From Mycolicibacter virginiensis (GTDB lineage: Bacteria > Actinomycetota > Actinomycetes > Mycobacteriales > Mycobacteriaceae), in NCBI RefSeq assembly GCF_022374935.2, contig NZ_CP092430.2, positions 2,170,001 to 2,234,000 on the forward strand: a DNA stretch of 64,000 bases. The letters run 5' to 3'. The notes beneath the pieces were generated by a model. The model had not been told where the DNA came from, ran no database searches, and was given only the letters and a program-made list of their open reading frames with translations. Made by a program: the position numbers and the translations under genes. Shown piece after piece: positions 9,752 to 27,078 of this stretch (position 1 is the stretch's first letter; each line of letters opens with the position of its first letter).

Positions 9752-12400
9752 ATGGATGCTCAGGGACACGGCCGGGTCAACCGGCAGCGGGCGGTGGGGG
9801 CCACGGGCTCGGTGGCCGGATTCCTGGCGTTCGGGGTGATGCCGTTGTGTGCGGCGCCCGCAGCGCAGGCTGACTTCGGATTCGAGGATCTGTTCGATCC
9901 CACCGCGTGGATCCAAACTGCGCCAGCGGATTTCGACGGCTGGACCGAACCCTCAGCGTGGGCTGCGTTGCTGTCCGGGTTCGGCGAGGTATCAGCGGAG
10001 CCGGCCGCAGCCGGGGCCGGGGATGCAACGGCGTTCCTCGACCAGTGGTTCTATGAGCCGTTGCACGACGGCCTGCAGCAGTGGATCACCAGCCCGTTTG
10101 GAGCTCAGGTCGATGATTTCATCAACCAGTTGTCCGGGCAGTTCCTGATCGGCAACGGTGCTGACGGAACGCTGCAGAACCCGGACGGCGGGAACGGCGG
10201 ATTGTGGTTCGGCGACGGTGGGGCGGGCTTTGACGGCACCGGCCAGGGCGTGGCCGGTGGCGACGGCGGCGACGCCGTGGGCTGGATCGGCAACGGCGGC
10301 GCAGGCGGGGCGGGAGCGGCCGGTTTGGACGGCGGTGACGGCGGCTCCGGCGGTCTGATGGCCGGTTCCGGCGGTGCGGGCGGTGAAGGCGGGGCCGGGA
10401 TCGCCGGCGGGGCCGGTGGAGCCGGAGGTGACGGCGGGGCCGCGCCCGGGTGGTTGTTCGGCTTGGGCGGCCTCGGCGGGGCCGGCGGTGACGGTGGTGT
10501 CGGTGTGACCGGTGCGGCGGGGCAGTGGGCGCTGGGCGGCGGTGTCGGCGGGGTGGGCGGTGTCGGCGGGGCCGGCGGCGCGGGCGGTCAGGGCGGCAAT
10601 GCCACGGGCATGTTCGCCAACGGCGGCGGGGGCGGTGCCGGCGGCAACAGTGGTGACGGCGGCCGGGGCGGCGGCGGGGCAATCGGCGACGCCGCCACCC
10701 GCGGCAGTGGCGGCAACGGTGGTACCGGCGGCAACGCCGGTAGCAGCGTCGGAGCCGGCGGTGCCGGCGGTACCGCCGGCATGGTGGGCCAGCAAGGCGC
10801 TCACGGCAGCGATGGAACGCTGGGCAACGGCGGCGACGGCGGCGATGGCGGCGCCGGGGTCAGCGGTGCCTACATCCTGGCCGGCGACGGCGGTGACGGT
10901 GGTGCCGGCGGTAGTGGACTGGTCGGCGGCAACGGCGGCGTCGGTGGTGACGGTGGCGTGGGCTCCGGGTTACGCGAAGAACCGTTGGGGCTGGCCCAGT
11001 TCCTGGCCGCACAGACCGGTGGCAACGGCGGTACCGGTGGCACCGGAGGCCTGAGCATGGTGGCCGGCGGTGTGGCCGGCGGCGGCGGCGATGGCGGGGC
11101 CGGTGGTGACGGAGCCAGGTACATCGACGGGGTGCCGGGTGTCGGCGGTCCCGGGCAGGGCGGAGTCGGTGGCGCCGGTGGTACGGGCGAGGCCGGCGGC
11201 GCCGGCGGGCCCGGCTACGGCGGCGGTGGCGGCGGCGGTGGTGGCGGCGCCGCCATCTACAGCACCGGAGGCGGGAATGCCGGTGGTACCGCGATCGGCG
11301 GGAACGGCGCTGCGGGCGGCGCGGGGTCGGCCACCGCGGCCGGCGGTACCGGTGGACACGGTGGCTGGGCTCTCATTTCCGCTGACGGAGCCGGCAGTGT
11401 CGCCGGCGGCGCCCTGAGCGTGGCGACCGGCGGGGCGGGCGGTGCCGCCATCGGAAGCGGGTCCGGCGGTGCCGGCGGCTTGGCCGCCATTCTGGCCGAC
11501 AGCGCGGGCAACGCCAGCGGTACGGTGACCGCCGGCCACGGCGGTGCGGGCAGTGACGGTGGCACCGGCGGCGACGGGGGCGTGGCCGCGAACGCGGCAT
11601 TGCTGACGACCGGCGGCACCGCCACCGGTGACTCCGTCGGCGGCAACGGTGGCGACGCCACCGGCACCGGCAGCATCGGCGGTAACGGGGGCGGGGGTGC
11701 GGTCCAGGTCAGCCAAGCTCCTGGCTCCGCGACCGGCACCGGCACCGGCGGGCAGGGCGGGGCCGCCAGCAACGGGGGCCACGGTGGTAACGGCGGAATT
11801 GGCGGGGTGGCGAGTTTCTGCGACTGCTCGACCAGCGGTGACGGGCGTGGCGGTGACGGGGGCGCCGCAGACGGGGCCGGCAGCGTGGGTGGCGACGGCG
11901 GCGGCGGTGCGGTACAGGCACTGGGCACCGGCTCCGGCTTCATCAGCGGTGGCACTGCGACCGGCGGTAACGGCGGGGCTGGTAGCGGTGGAGCCCACGG
12001 TGGCGCCGGCGGCATCGGCAAGGTCGAGGGCGACGGGGCCAGCTTCTACTCCATTACCGGCGGCAGCGCGACCGGTGGAAACGGTGGCGATTCAGGCGCC
12101 CCAGGAGTCGGAACCGCGATCGGCGGCGCCGGCGGAGCCGGAGGTCTGGGCCAGGTCGAGATGGACACCGGGTCCAGCACGGACGCCGTCTCCCGCGGCG
12201 GTGATGGCGGTGTCGGCGGTGACGGCGGCGCCCCCGGTGCCAACGGAACCGGCGTCGGTGGCATCGGAGGTGCCGGGGGCACCGGTGGCGAGGATGGCAC
12301 CGGTGTGGGTGGCATCGGCGGCAACGGGGGCCGTGGCGGGAACGGCGGGTTCGACGGCACCGTTGGGGCTGTCGGGTCAGCCGGAGCCAATAACCCCTGA
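9752..12400 (+). CDS. Second PGRS-repeat protein with signal peptide instead of PE domain
   Basis: 882 aa with the same plan as the gene at 1915. A signal peptide covers residues 1-41 (basic HGRVNRQR, hydrophobic GSVAGFLAFGVMPLCAA, cleavage AQA-D). A unique segment (about 42-135) contains FEDLFDPTAW and QWFYEPLHDGLQQWITSP, parallel to [13 protein letters not shown] in the other protein. FLIGNGADGTLQNPDGGNGG then resembles the GRPLIGNGADG junction of PE_PGRS proteins, and Gly-rich PGRS repeat follows to the C-terminus. Unusual for a PGRS array, FCDCS near residue 690 gives a close Cys pair. M. tuberculosis has PE_PGRS30, on the opposite strand, between pheT and argC. Surface location is inferred. 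Confidence 0.85.
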   Translation: MDAQGHGRVNRQRAVGATGSVAGFLAFGVMPLCAAPAAQADFGFEDLFDPTAWIQTAPADFDGWTEPSAWAALLSGFGEVSAEPAAAGAGDATAFLDQWFYEPLHDGLQQWITSPFGAQVDDFINQLSGQFLIGNGADGTLQNPDGGNGGLWFGDGGAGFDGTGQGVAGGDGGDAVGWIGNGGAGGAGAAGLDGGDGGSGGLMAGSGGAGGEGGAGIAGGAGGAGGDGGAAPGWLFGLGGLGGAGGDGGVGVTGAAGQWALGGGVGGVGGVGGAGGAGGQGGNATGMFANGGGGGAGGNSGDGGRGGGGAIGDAATRGSGGNGGTGGNAGSSVGAGGAGGTAGMVGQQGAHGSDGTLGNGGDGGDGGAGVSGAYILAGDGGDGGAGGSGLVGGNGGVGGDGGVGSGLREEPLGLAQFLAAQTGGNGGTGGTGGLSMVAGGVAGGGGDGGAGGDGARYIDGVPGVGGPGQGGVGGAGGTGEAGGAGGPGYGGGGGGGGGGAAIYSTGGGNAGGTAIGGNGAAGGAGSATAAGGTGGHGGWALISADGAGSVAGGALSVATGGAGGAAIGSGSGGAGGLAAILADSAGNASGTVTAGHGGAGSDGGTGGDGGVAANAALLTTGGTATGDSVGGNGGDATGTGSIGGNGGGGAVQVSQAPGSATGTGTGGQGGAASNGGHGGNGGIGGVASFCDCSTSGDGRGGDGGAADGAGSVGGDGGGGAVQALGTGSGFISGGTATGGNGGAGSGGAHGGAGGIGKVEGDGASFYSITGGSATGGNGGDSGAPGVGTAIGGAGGAGGLGQVEMDTGSSTDAVSRGGDGGVGGDGGAPGANGTGVGGIGGAGGTGGEDGTGVGGIGGNGGRGGNGGFDGTVGAVGSAGANNP

Positions 12401-12513
12401 CCGCGCTGCCGGCCGCGGAGATCCTGCTCCAAACTGCGCAGATGACAGTTGCTGCTCGGGCATGCTGACAGTCGACACCGTTCGCGGAGCGGGACCTTGA
12501 GGGGGTCGACTCG

Positions 12514-13956
12514 ATGCACGAATCCGAAACCGTTGACGTCGTCGTCCTCGGTGCCGGACCGGTCGGGGAGAACGTCGCCGACCGCGCCCGCGCCGCCGGA
12601 CTGGCGGTGGCGATCGTGGAGCGCGAACTCATCGGCGGTGAATGTTCTTACTGGGCCTGCGTTCCCAGCAAGGCGCTGCTGCGGCCGGTGCTCGCGCTCG
12701 ACGATGCGCGCCGCGTCGACGGCGCGCGACAGGCCGTCAGTTCTTCGATCGATGCCGCCGGGGTGTTTGGGCGCCGCAATCGCTATGTGGGGGACTGGGA
12801 CGACTCCGGGCAGGCGGACTGGGTCAACGGGATCGGCGCGACCCTGGTGCGCGGCCACGGTCGCCTGGACGGGCCACGACGAGTGGTCGTCGCGACCGAG
12901 GCTGGCGAGGTGACGCTGACCGCCCGGCACGCCGTCGTCATCTGCACCGGAACCCGCGCGGCCCTGCCGGATCTACCGGGAATGGCCGACGCCCGTCCGT
13001 GGACCAACCGCGAAGCCACCGAGGCCACGACGGTGCCCGGGCGCCTCGCCGTGGTCGGGGCCGGTGGTGTGGGCGTTGAGATGGCCACCGCCTGGCAGGG
13101 ATTGGGCTCGGCGGTGACGCTGCTGGTGCGCGGCTCGGGGTTGCTGCCGCGGATGGAACCGTTCGTCGGCGAATACGTCGCCCGCGGCCTGGCCGACGCC
13201 GGAGTCGATGTGCGCACCGGTGTTTCGGTCGCCCGGCTCGAGCGTGCGGGCGACGGCCCGGTGCGGTTGCAGCTGACCGATGATAGCGAGCTCGAGGTCG
13301 ACGAGATCCTGTTCGCGACCGGCCGCACCCCGCTCACCGGCGACATCGGCCTGGAAACCGTCGGGCTCACCCCCGGCGACTGGCTGGAGGTCGACGACAC
13401 CTGCCGGGTGCGCGCCGTCGACGAAGGGTGGCTGTATGCGTGCGGCGACGCCAATCACCGCGCGCTGCTCACCCACGAGGGCAAATATCAGGCGCGCATC
13501 GCCGGCGACGCCATCGGAGCCCGGGCCGCCGGGGAATCACTGGACACCGCGCCGTGGGGCGTGCACGCCGCCACCGCCGACCATCACGCCGTACCGCAGG
13601 TCTTCTTCACCGACCCCGAAGCGGCCGCGGTCGGGCTCACCGTCGAGCAGGCCGAGCGGGCCGGCCACCGGGTGCAGGTGGTGGACGTGGAGATCGGCGA
13701 CGCGGTGATGGGGGCCAAGCTGCACGCCGACGGCTACCGTGGGCGTGCGCGCATGGTTGTCGACGCCGGCGAATCGATCCTGCTCGGCGTGGCATTCGTC
13801 GGCCCCGGCGTGGCCGAGCTGCTGCATTCGGCCACGGTCGCCGTCGCCGGCCGGGTGCCGATCAGCCGGCTGTGGCACGCCGTGCCGTGCTTCCCGACGA
13901 TCAGCGAGATCTGGCTGCGGCTGTTGGAGGCCTACCGCGACGCGGAGCAGGGCTAG
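12514..13956 (+). CDS. FAD-dependent pyridine nucleotide-disulfide oxidoreductase
   Basis: 480 aa. The order of motifs is that of the dihydrolipoamide/mercuric/glutathione reductase family. The FAD-binding VVVLGAGPVGENVADRA is at residues 9-25, the redox disulfide is GGECSYWACVPSKALLRP (Cys-x4-Cys, about 44-61), and the NAD(P)-binding VVGAGGVGVEMA is near 178. LYACGD near 308 is the second FAD contact and the dimerisation domain fills the last 130 residues. In the C-terminal active-site segment (WHAVPCFPTISEIW) Phe stands where reductases of this class have the His of HPT, while the Glu partner position is kept. The substrate is therefore uncertain. A GAGGGGG ribosome site precedes the ATG. 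Confidence 0.85.
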   Translation: MHESETVDVVVLGAGPVGENVADRARAAGLAVAIVERELIGGECSYWACVPSKALLRPVLALDDARRVDGARQAVSSSIDAAGVFGRRNRYVGDWDDSGQADWVNGIGATLVRGHGRLDGPRRVVVATEAGEVTLTARHAVVICTGTRAALPDLPGMADARPWTNREATEATTVPGRLAVVGAGGVGVEMATAWQGLGSAVTLLVRGSGLLPRMEPFVGEYVARGLADAGVDVRTGVSVARLERAGDGPVRLQLTDDSELEVDEILFATGRTPLTGDIGLETVGLTPGDWLEVDDTCRVRAVDEGWLYACGDANHRALLTHEGKYQARIAGDAIGARAAGESLDTAPWGVHAATADHHAVPQVFFTDPEAAAVGLTVEQAERAGHRVQVVDVEIGDAVMGAKLHADGYRGRARMVVDAGESILLGVAFVGPGVAELLHSATVAVAGRVPISRLWHAVPCFPTISEIWLRLLEAYRDAEQG

Positions 13957-13969
13957 CGGTCCACAGCGA

Positions 13970-16975
<3,006 letters not shown>

Positions 16976-17033
16976 TTCCCCCTCCTCCTCATCGCTCCGC
17001 AAGCTCCGCTCTGCATCGTCGGCGGAGGCAAAC
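16976..17033. repeat. MIRU-like interspersed element between argJ and argB
   Basis: The spacer is bounded by two copies of CTCATGA (16969-16975 and 17034-17040). The left copy contains the argJ stop and the right copy the argB start. Read on the minus strand the element contains CGACGATGCAGAGCGGAGC followed by GCGATGAGGAGG, which resembles the core of M. tuberculosis MIRU units as I recall it. It also supplies the GGAGG ribosome site (17024-17028) used by argB. Confidence 0.6.
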
Positions 17034-17036
17034 CTC

Positions 17037-17911
17037 ATGACCGAAAAACTCACCACCACCGTCAAGGCCCAGGTACTGGCGGAAGCCCTGCCGTGGCTCA
17101 AGCAGCTGCACGGCAAGATCGTCGTCGTCAAGTACGGCGGCAACGCCATGACCGACGACACCCTCAAGCACGCGTTCGCCGCCGACATGGCTTTCCTGCG
17201 CAACTGTGGCATCCACCCGGTGGTGGTGCACGGCGGCGGGCCGCAGATCAGCGCCATGCTCAAACGGCTCGGCATCGAAGGTGATTTCAAGGGCGGATTC
17301 CGCGTCACCACACCCGAAGTGCTGGACGTGGCGCGCATGGTGCTGTTCGGCCAGGTCGGCCGCGAGCTCGTCGGCCTGATCAACGCCCACGGCCCGTACG
17401 CGGTCGGCATCACCGGCGAGGACGCCGCGCTGTTCACCGCGGTGCGGCGCAGCGTGAATGTCGACGGGGTCGCCACCGACATCGGGCTGGTGGGCGACGT
17501 TGACCAGGTCAACACAGCCGCGGTGCTGGACTTGATTGCCGCAGGCCGGATTCCGGTGGTCTCCACCCTGGCGCCCGACCCCGACGGGGTGGTGCACAAC
17601 ATCAACGCCGACACCGCCGCGGCCGCCCTGGCCGAAGCGCTGCAGGCCGAGAAGCTGCTGATGCTCACCGACGTCGACGGTCTCTACACCGACTGGCCCA
17701 ACCGCGATTCGCTGGTCAGTGAGATCGACACCGCGACCCTGGAGCAACTGCTGCCGAGCCTGGAGTCCGGCATGATCCCCAAGGTCGAAGCCTGCCTGCG
17801 TGCCGTCCGCGGTGGGGTGCCCAGCGCCCACATCATCGACGGCCGCGTCGAACACTGCGTGCTGGTAGAGCTTTTCACCCACGCCGGTACCGGAACCAAG
17901 GTGGTAAACGC

Positions 17912-17915
<4 letters not shown>
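17037..17915 (+). CDS. argB: Acetylglutamate kinase
   Basis: 292 aa. It phosphorylates N-acetylglutamate with ATP, the arginine-inhibited control step of the pathway. It belongs to the amino-acid kinase fold: [12 protein letters not shown] (27-38) binds phosphate, [11 protein letters not shown] (64-74) is the Gly-rich loop, and [15 protein letters not shown] near 203 the nucleotide site. An N-terminal helix of about 20 residues precedes the fold, as in arginine-sensitive hexameric forms. The GGAGG ribosome site is inside the upstream element. It overlaps argD by 4 nt. Confidence 0.97.
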
Positions 17916-20492
<2,577 letters not shown>

Positions 20493-20532
20493 TACCCAGA
20501 AGCACACAGCAACACAAAGCAAGGAGAACTCG

Positions 20533-21732
20533 ATGTCCGAACGCGTCATCCTGGCGTATTCCGGCGGCCTGGACACTTCGGTGGCGATCAGCTGGATCGG
20601 CAAGGAGACCGGCCGCGAAGTGGTCGCCGTCGCCATCGACCTCGGCCAGGGCGGCGAGGACATGGAAGTGGTGCGCCAGCGGGCCCTGGACTGCGGCGCG
20701 GTGGAGGCCGTCGTGGTCGACGCCCGTAACGAGTTCGCCGACGAGTACTGCCTGCCGACCATCAAGGCCAACGCGCTCTACATGGACCGCTACCCGCTGG
20801 TCTCGGCCATCAGCCGGCCGCTGATCGTCAAGCATTTGGTGGATGCCGCGCGCAGTCATGGGGGCACCATCGTCGCGCACGGCTGCACCGGAAAGGGCAA
20901 CGACCAGGTCCGCTTCGAGGTCGGCTTCGCCTCGCTGGCACCCGAACTCGACGTGATCGCACCGGTCCGCGACTACGCCTGGACTCGGGAGAAGGCCATC
21001 GCGTTCGCCGAGCAGAACGACATCCCGATCAACGTCACCAAGCGCTCGCCGTTCTCGATCGACCAGAACGTGTGGGGCCGCGCGGTGGAGACCGGATTCC
21101 TCGAAGACCTGTGGAACGCCCCCACCAAGGACGTCTACGACTACACCGAGGACCCGACGGTCAACTTCAACGCCCCCGACGAGCTGATCATCAGCTTCGA
21201 CAAGGGCCGCCCGGTGGCCATCGACGGCCGCCCGCTCAGCGTCCTGCAGATCATCCAGGAGCTCAACACTCGCGCCGGCGCGCAGGGCGTGGGACGGCTC
21301 GACGTGGTCGAGGACCGGCTGGTGGGCATCAAGAGCCGCGAGATCTACGAGGCGCCGGGCGCGATGGTGCTGATCACCGCGCACACCGAGCTCGAGCACG
21401 TCACCCTGGAGCGTGAACTGGGCCGCTACAAGCGTGGTGTGGACCGCAAGTGGGGCGAGCTCACCTATGACGGCCTGTGGTTCAGCCCGCTCAAGCGGTC
21501 GCTGGAGGTGTTCGTCGAGGACACCCAGCAGCACGTGTCCGGTGACATTCGCCTGGTGCTGCACGGCGGCAGCATCATCGTCAACGGTCGGCGCAGCGCG
21601 GAGTCGCTCTACGACTTCAACCTGGCCACCTACGACGAGGGCGACACCTTCGACCAGACCGCGGCTCGGGGCTTCGTCCAGATCCACGGGCTGAGCTCCA
21701 AGATCTCCGCCCGCCGGGACCTGGGCTCGTGA
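20533..21732 (+). CDS. argG: Argininosuccinate synthase
   Basis: 399 aa, preceded by AAGGAG at 20521-20526. It condenses citrulline and aspartate with ATP. The PP-loop is [14 protein letters not shown] (residues 8-21); [13 protein letters not shown] near 117 and [17 protein letters not shown] near 172 are substrate-binding signatures. The 40-bp gap after argR is the second longest in the upstream part of the operon, so a separate start of transcription cannot be excluded, though no clear promoter is visible. Confidence 0.97.
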   Translation: MSERVILAYSGGLDTSVAISWIGKETGREVVAVAIDLGQGGEDMEVVRQRALDCGAVEAVVVDARNEFADEYCLPTIKANALYMDRYPLVSAISRPLIVKHLVDAARSHGGTIVAHGCTGKGNDQVRFEVGFASLAPELDVIAPVRDYAWTREKAIAFAEQNDIPINVTKRSPFSIDQNVWGRAVETGFLEDLWNAPTKDVYDYTEDPTVNFNAPDELIISFDKGRPVAIDGRPLSVLQIIQELNTRAGAQGVGRLDVVEDRLVGIKSREIYEAPGAMVLITAHTELEHVTLERELGRYKRGVDRKWGELTYDGLWFSPLKRSLEVFVEDTQQHVSGDIRLVLHGGSIIVNGRRSAESLYDFNLATYDEGDTFDQTAARGFVQIHGLSSKISARRDLGS

Positions 21733-21740
21733 GCCCGGTC

Positions 21741-23869
<2,129 letters not shown>

Positions 23870-23892
<23 letters not shown>

Positions 23893-25324
23893 GCTGTGAT
23901 CCGTTCCCTTCTTCGCGGGTGCTCTCGGTGGTCCAGCTTCCCGGCATCATCGGGCTGGTGGCCCGGGTGCCGAATGCATCTTCCGTCAGCGTAGTGAGTC
24001 CGGCCGGGTCCGCCAGTCCAGACTTCGCCACAGTGCCGGTCGATCCGATCCCGGCGCTGCCTGAGGTGCTGGCCATGGTGAGGAATTCGTAGCGGTAGCC
24101 GCGGGCTTTGGCCGTAGCGATGCGGCGCTTGCGTACCGCGGCCTTCTTCCCGGTCGCGGCCACCGCGGCGGCGTCGGCGTCGGTGCGCGCGCTACGCGAG
24201 GCCCGGGAGGCCGCTGAGGCCGGCTGCCCCATGGTGGGGCCGAAGCCGACGCCGGGCCCGCCGCCGGAAACCGCGTAGTACAGCGCCATCGGGGCGCTGG
24301 CGGCCGCCGGAATCGGTGCCGGTGGTGCCGGAGCGGTGGTGACGCTCGGCGACGGTGCCGCAGGCGCTGGCACTGCGGCCGAGGGGGGAGCCGGCACCAC
24401 GACCGCAGCCGGGAGATCCTGGGCAGGTGCGCTGATGACGGTCGGTGCCGGGGTGGCGGGCACCTCGGCCATCGCGGCCAGCCCGGACAATCCCAACGCG
24501 ATCGGGATGGCCGCCGACGCCGCAGGCCCCATGATCGCCGCGTAGATCGGCGTTCCCATCACGCCGAAGGTTGCTGTGTAGGCGAAGAGGTAGAACAGCG
24601 GCAGCCAGGTGGTCGCCGCCGCCGCTGGGTCGGTCGCAAAGTCGACGACGACCTGGTACAGGGTGCCGAGTGGATCCGACAGCACCCGCTTGAGCATGCG
24701 ATACATGCTGCTGAAATGTTCGGAACCAGAAAGCCATTCCTCGATGGGGTCGGTGAAGGCGGCGGACCCCGCCTCACCGACACCCGGCTCGAGAACAGAC
24801 GGCGCCGGCACCGTCTGCGGTGTTGCTGCGACGCTCGCCGCGGAGACAGCCTGGTAGACGCTCATGGTGGTGGCGGCCTGCAGCCACATCCGGATGTAGT
24901 CCGCCTCGGTGACGGCGATCGGGATCGCGTTGATACCGAAGAAGTTTGTCGCCACCAACGCGCCCAGCGTCGCGCGGTTGGCGGCCAGTTCGGCGACGGT
25001 CGGCATGGCTGCCAGAGCCGCGGTGTAGGAGCCGGCCGCTGTCTGGAGCTGGGCGGCTGCGCTGGCGCTGTTCGCACCGGCCTGCATCAGCCAGGCCAGG
25101 TAGGGCGCGTGCGCGGCAAGGTAGCGCGTCGCGGTTTGCCCGTCCCATGATCCGGCCTGCACGGCACCCAAGATTGTGGTGAGTTCTGCTGCGGCTGTGG
25201 CGTATTCGCTGCTCAGCACCGCCCAGGCATCGGCAGCGGCCAGTAGGGTTCCGGCCCCGGCACCGCTGCTGAGCAGAGTGGAGTGCACCTCGGGGGGTAA
25301 CGCCATCCAGATGGGTGTGGTCAT
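23870..25324 (-). CDS. PPE protein, PPW subfamily
   Basis: 484 aa. The N-terminal PPE domain (about 1-175) has Pro10-Pro11-Glu12, AGSWDGQTATRYLAAHAPYL (WxG region) and NRATLGALVATNFFGINAIPI. A hydrophobic middle (YLFAYTATFGVMGTPIYAAIMGP) and a Pro/Ala-rich linker follow. The C-terminus carries ARGYRYEFLTM and then AFGTRATSPMMPGSW, matching the GFxGT and PxxPxxW pair that defines the PPW subfamily. PPE36 and PPE37 of M. tuberculosis belong to this subfamily and are linked to heme-iron use. No PE gene is adjacent. Export by a type VII system and a role in heme capture at the outer membrane are inferred from family and operon. Confidence 0.92.
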
Positions 25325-25334
25325 GGTCGTGGGC

Positions 25335-26102
25335 TCACTCCATGCCAGTGCGGCCGGGAGTCCAGAACGGTTTGGTGCGAATGCGCCGTCGATCCCAGCC
25401 GCGTTCGGTGATCAGGATCTTTCGCAAGGTTTGGATGGTGCGGGCCTCACCGGCGAGGTAGGCGACGCCGGGGTGATCGGGAAGGTCGAGGTTGCGCAGG
25501 GCGTCGGCGAGGACGGGGGAGTTCGCGGCCGAGGCGTCACCGCGCTCGACCTGGGGCACGGACCGCGTGAGCGGAAGGTGATCTGCTTCGCTCGCGGCCT
25601 CGATGACGCCGTACACCTCCGCGTCCGGTCGTAGCGACCGCAGCATGGCGGCGAACGCGACCGAGGCCGTCTCATCCCCGGCGAACACGTGGTAGGCAGC
25701 GTCACGGCGGACGACGAAGTTGCCCTGCGGCCGGGTGAAATCGACCTGGTCTCCGAGCGACACGGCCGTCGCCCACCGCCGGGCGGGCGTCACGGCGTCT
25801 GGATCGAAGCCGTGTTGGAACATCACGATGTCGAGCGTTCCGGCGTCGGCATCCGCGTCGTAGACGGAGTAGGTGCGCAAGGCGTCGTGGGGATGCAGCC
25901 GCAGCACCGAATCGAGTAGGCCGGCGACCTGCAGACGGACATGCTGGCCCGGCGTCCAGGTCAGGCCCCGCAGGCGTGGGCCGGTGAAACGGATGCGGCG
26001 CATCGTCGGCGTCAGCTGTTCGACCTCGCCGACGGTTGCGGACAGAAACAGCGCGTCGCGCAGGGTGCTGACGAGGGGAAACGAATCGAGGAGCGGTGCC
26101 AC
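25335..26102 (-). CDS. Siderophore-interacting FAD flavoprotein
   Basis: 255 aa, GTG at 26102 with GGGAGG 5 nt upstream. Family members (ViuB, YqjH, FscN types) reduce ferric siderophores or other ferric chelates. A ferredoxin-reductase-like FAD-binding barrel covers about 20-135 (RRIRFTGPRLRG, then the FAD signature LRTYSVYD near 78). A C-terminal SIP domain follows with HVFAGDETASVAFAAMLRSL and AYLAGEARTIQTLRKILI. It is the first gene of the iron-boxed operon, 10 nt before the PPE gene. It could serve a siderophore, or supply electrons to the heme oxygenase. Confidence 0.92.
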   Translation of the reverse strand: MAPLLDSFPLVSTLRDALFLSATVGEVEQLTPTMRRIRFTGPRLRGLTWTPGQHVRLQVAGLLDSVLRLHPHDALRTYSVYDADADAGTLDIVMFQHGFDPDAVTPARRWATAVSLGDQVDFTRPQGNFVVRRDAAYHVFAGDETASVAFAAMLRSLRPDAEVYGVIEAASEADHLPLTRSVPQVERGDASAANSPVLADALRNLDLPDHPGVAYLAGEARTIQTLRKILITERGWDRRRIRTKPFWTPGRTGME

Positions 26103-26127
26103 GGGGGCCTCCCAGGAGTCAAAGTAA

Positions 26128-26146
26128 TTAGGTATGCCTTACCTAA
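26128..26146. promoter_or_regulatory. IdeR iron box of the heme/siderophore operon
   Basis: TTAGGTATGCCTTACCTAA, a 19-bp dyad almost identical to the IdeR/DtxR consensus (TTAGGTTAGGCTAACCTAA). It lies 26 bp upstream of the flavoprotein GTG. Iron-loaded IdeR should repress the operon, so expression is expected under iron starvation. A TACTTT (minus strand, 26121-26126) is a possible -10 just inside it. Confidence 0.92.
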
Positions 26147-26227
26147 GCGGCGACAGTAGCAGATCTGACGCTGGGTTAGCGTGAATGGATCAACGGCAGC
26201 CGAAAGATCTCGACCGCGTGGCGCCTG

Positions 26228-26884
26228 ATGGCGGCGATCACGCTCTGCGGGCTGCTGCCACAGTGCACTGGAGCCGCACCGCCGCCACCCACCTCGGCGC
26301 CAGCAGCATCATCGCCCCGCAACGCACCCGAGCCCGCCACCGTCGCACCCGTCACGGCCGCCGAACTCGGCCCGACCTGGCACCGCGGCTGCCCGATCAC
26401 CCCCGCGCAGCTGCGGCGGATCTCGTTGACCTACCTCGGATTCGACGATCGGCCGCACCGCGGCGAATTGATCGTGAACCAGGCGCTGGTTGCGCAAGTC
26501 ATCGCCATATTCGACCGGCTCTACCGGCTGGAGTTCCCGATCGAACGGATGCAACCGGTGGCGCAGTATCGGGGCGGTGACGACGAGCTGTCGATGGAGG
26601 ACAACAACACCTCGGCGTTCAATTGCCGGCGCATCCCAGGCTCGGGCAATTGGGCGCTACACGCCTATGGCCGTGCCATCGACGTCAACCCGCTGCTGAA
26701 TCCGTTGGTCGACCACGGCAGGTTCGAGCCGCGCAACGCCGGGGTCTACCTGGACCGCCGGCGGATCGAACCGGGCCTGCTGCATGCCGGTGACGCTGCG
26801 GTTCGTGCCTTCACCGACGCCGGATGGCGCTGGGGCGGCAACTGGAAATCGCCGGTGGACTACCAGCATTTCGAGCGGCGCTGA
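26228..26884 (+). CDS. M15-family (VanY-like) peptidase, exported
   Basis: 218 aa from the only plausible start, ATG 26228. The first 18 residues are hydrophobic (MAAITLCGLLPQCTGA) and followed by a Pro/Ala-rich linker, as in an anchored or secreted cell-wall enzyme; LLPQC is not a standard lipobox. The zinc site of D-Ala-D-Ala carboxypeptidases is complete: His145 in WALHAYGRAIDVNP, Asp152 and His214 in DYQHFE. It probably trims peptidoglycan stem peptides. It is divergent from the iron-regulated operon; TAGCGT at 26177-26182 is a possible -10, and the IdeR box is about 80 bp from its start, so iron control is conceivable but not shown. Confidence 0.85.
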   Translation: MAAITLCGLLPQCTGAAPPPPTSAPAASSPRNAPEPATVAPVTAAELGPTWHRGCPITPAQLRRISLTYLGFDDRPHRGELIVNQALVAQVIAIFDRLYRLEFPIERMQPVAQYRGGDDELSMEDNNTSAFNCRRIPGSGNWALHAYGRAIDVNPLLNPLVDHGRFEPRNAGVYLDRRRIEPGLLHAGDAAVRAFTDAGWRWGGNWKSPVDYQHFERR

Positions 26885-26988
26885 CGCGACGAAAGTCACA
26901 CCTGCCACATTCGCACCGTCGGCCGACCAGGCACCGAAGTGGAAAAAGGATGTCGCCGGCGATATCACCACCGCGGCGCCGGCCGACA

Positions 26989-27006
26989 GATAGCGCATGC
27001 GCTATC
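26989..27006. promoter_or_regulatory. Perfect 18-bp palindrome between convergent genes
   Basis: GATAGCGCATGCGCTATC equals its own reverse complement. It lies in the 194-bp gap between the 3' ends of the M15 peptidase and the ABC-F gene, about 100 bp past the peptidase stop. With no loop it would fold poorly as a terminator, and no gene starts next to it. I see nothing else in this gap. Confidence 0.4.
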
Positions 27007-27078
27007 CAAATCGGCAACACCCACATGCGTCTCCCGCGTTGCCGCTGGGACTCATCGGACGGAAGCGGCTATTCGGGG

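Noticed and set aside
26657..27026. Small minus-strand frames starting near the 26989 palindrome
   Set aside because: They run antisense into the M15 peptidase gene and lack ribosome sites; no homology recognised.
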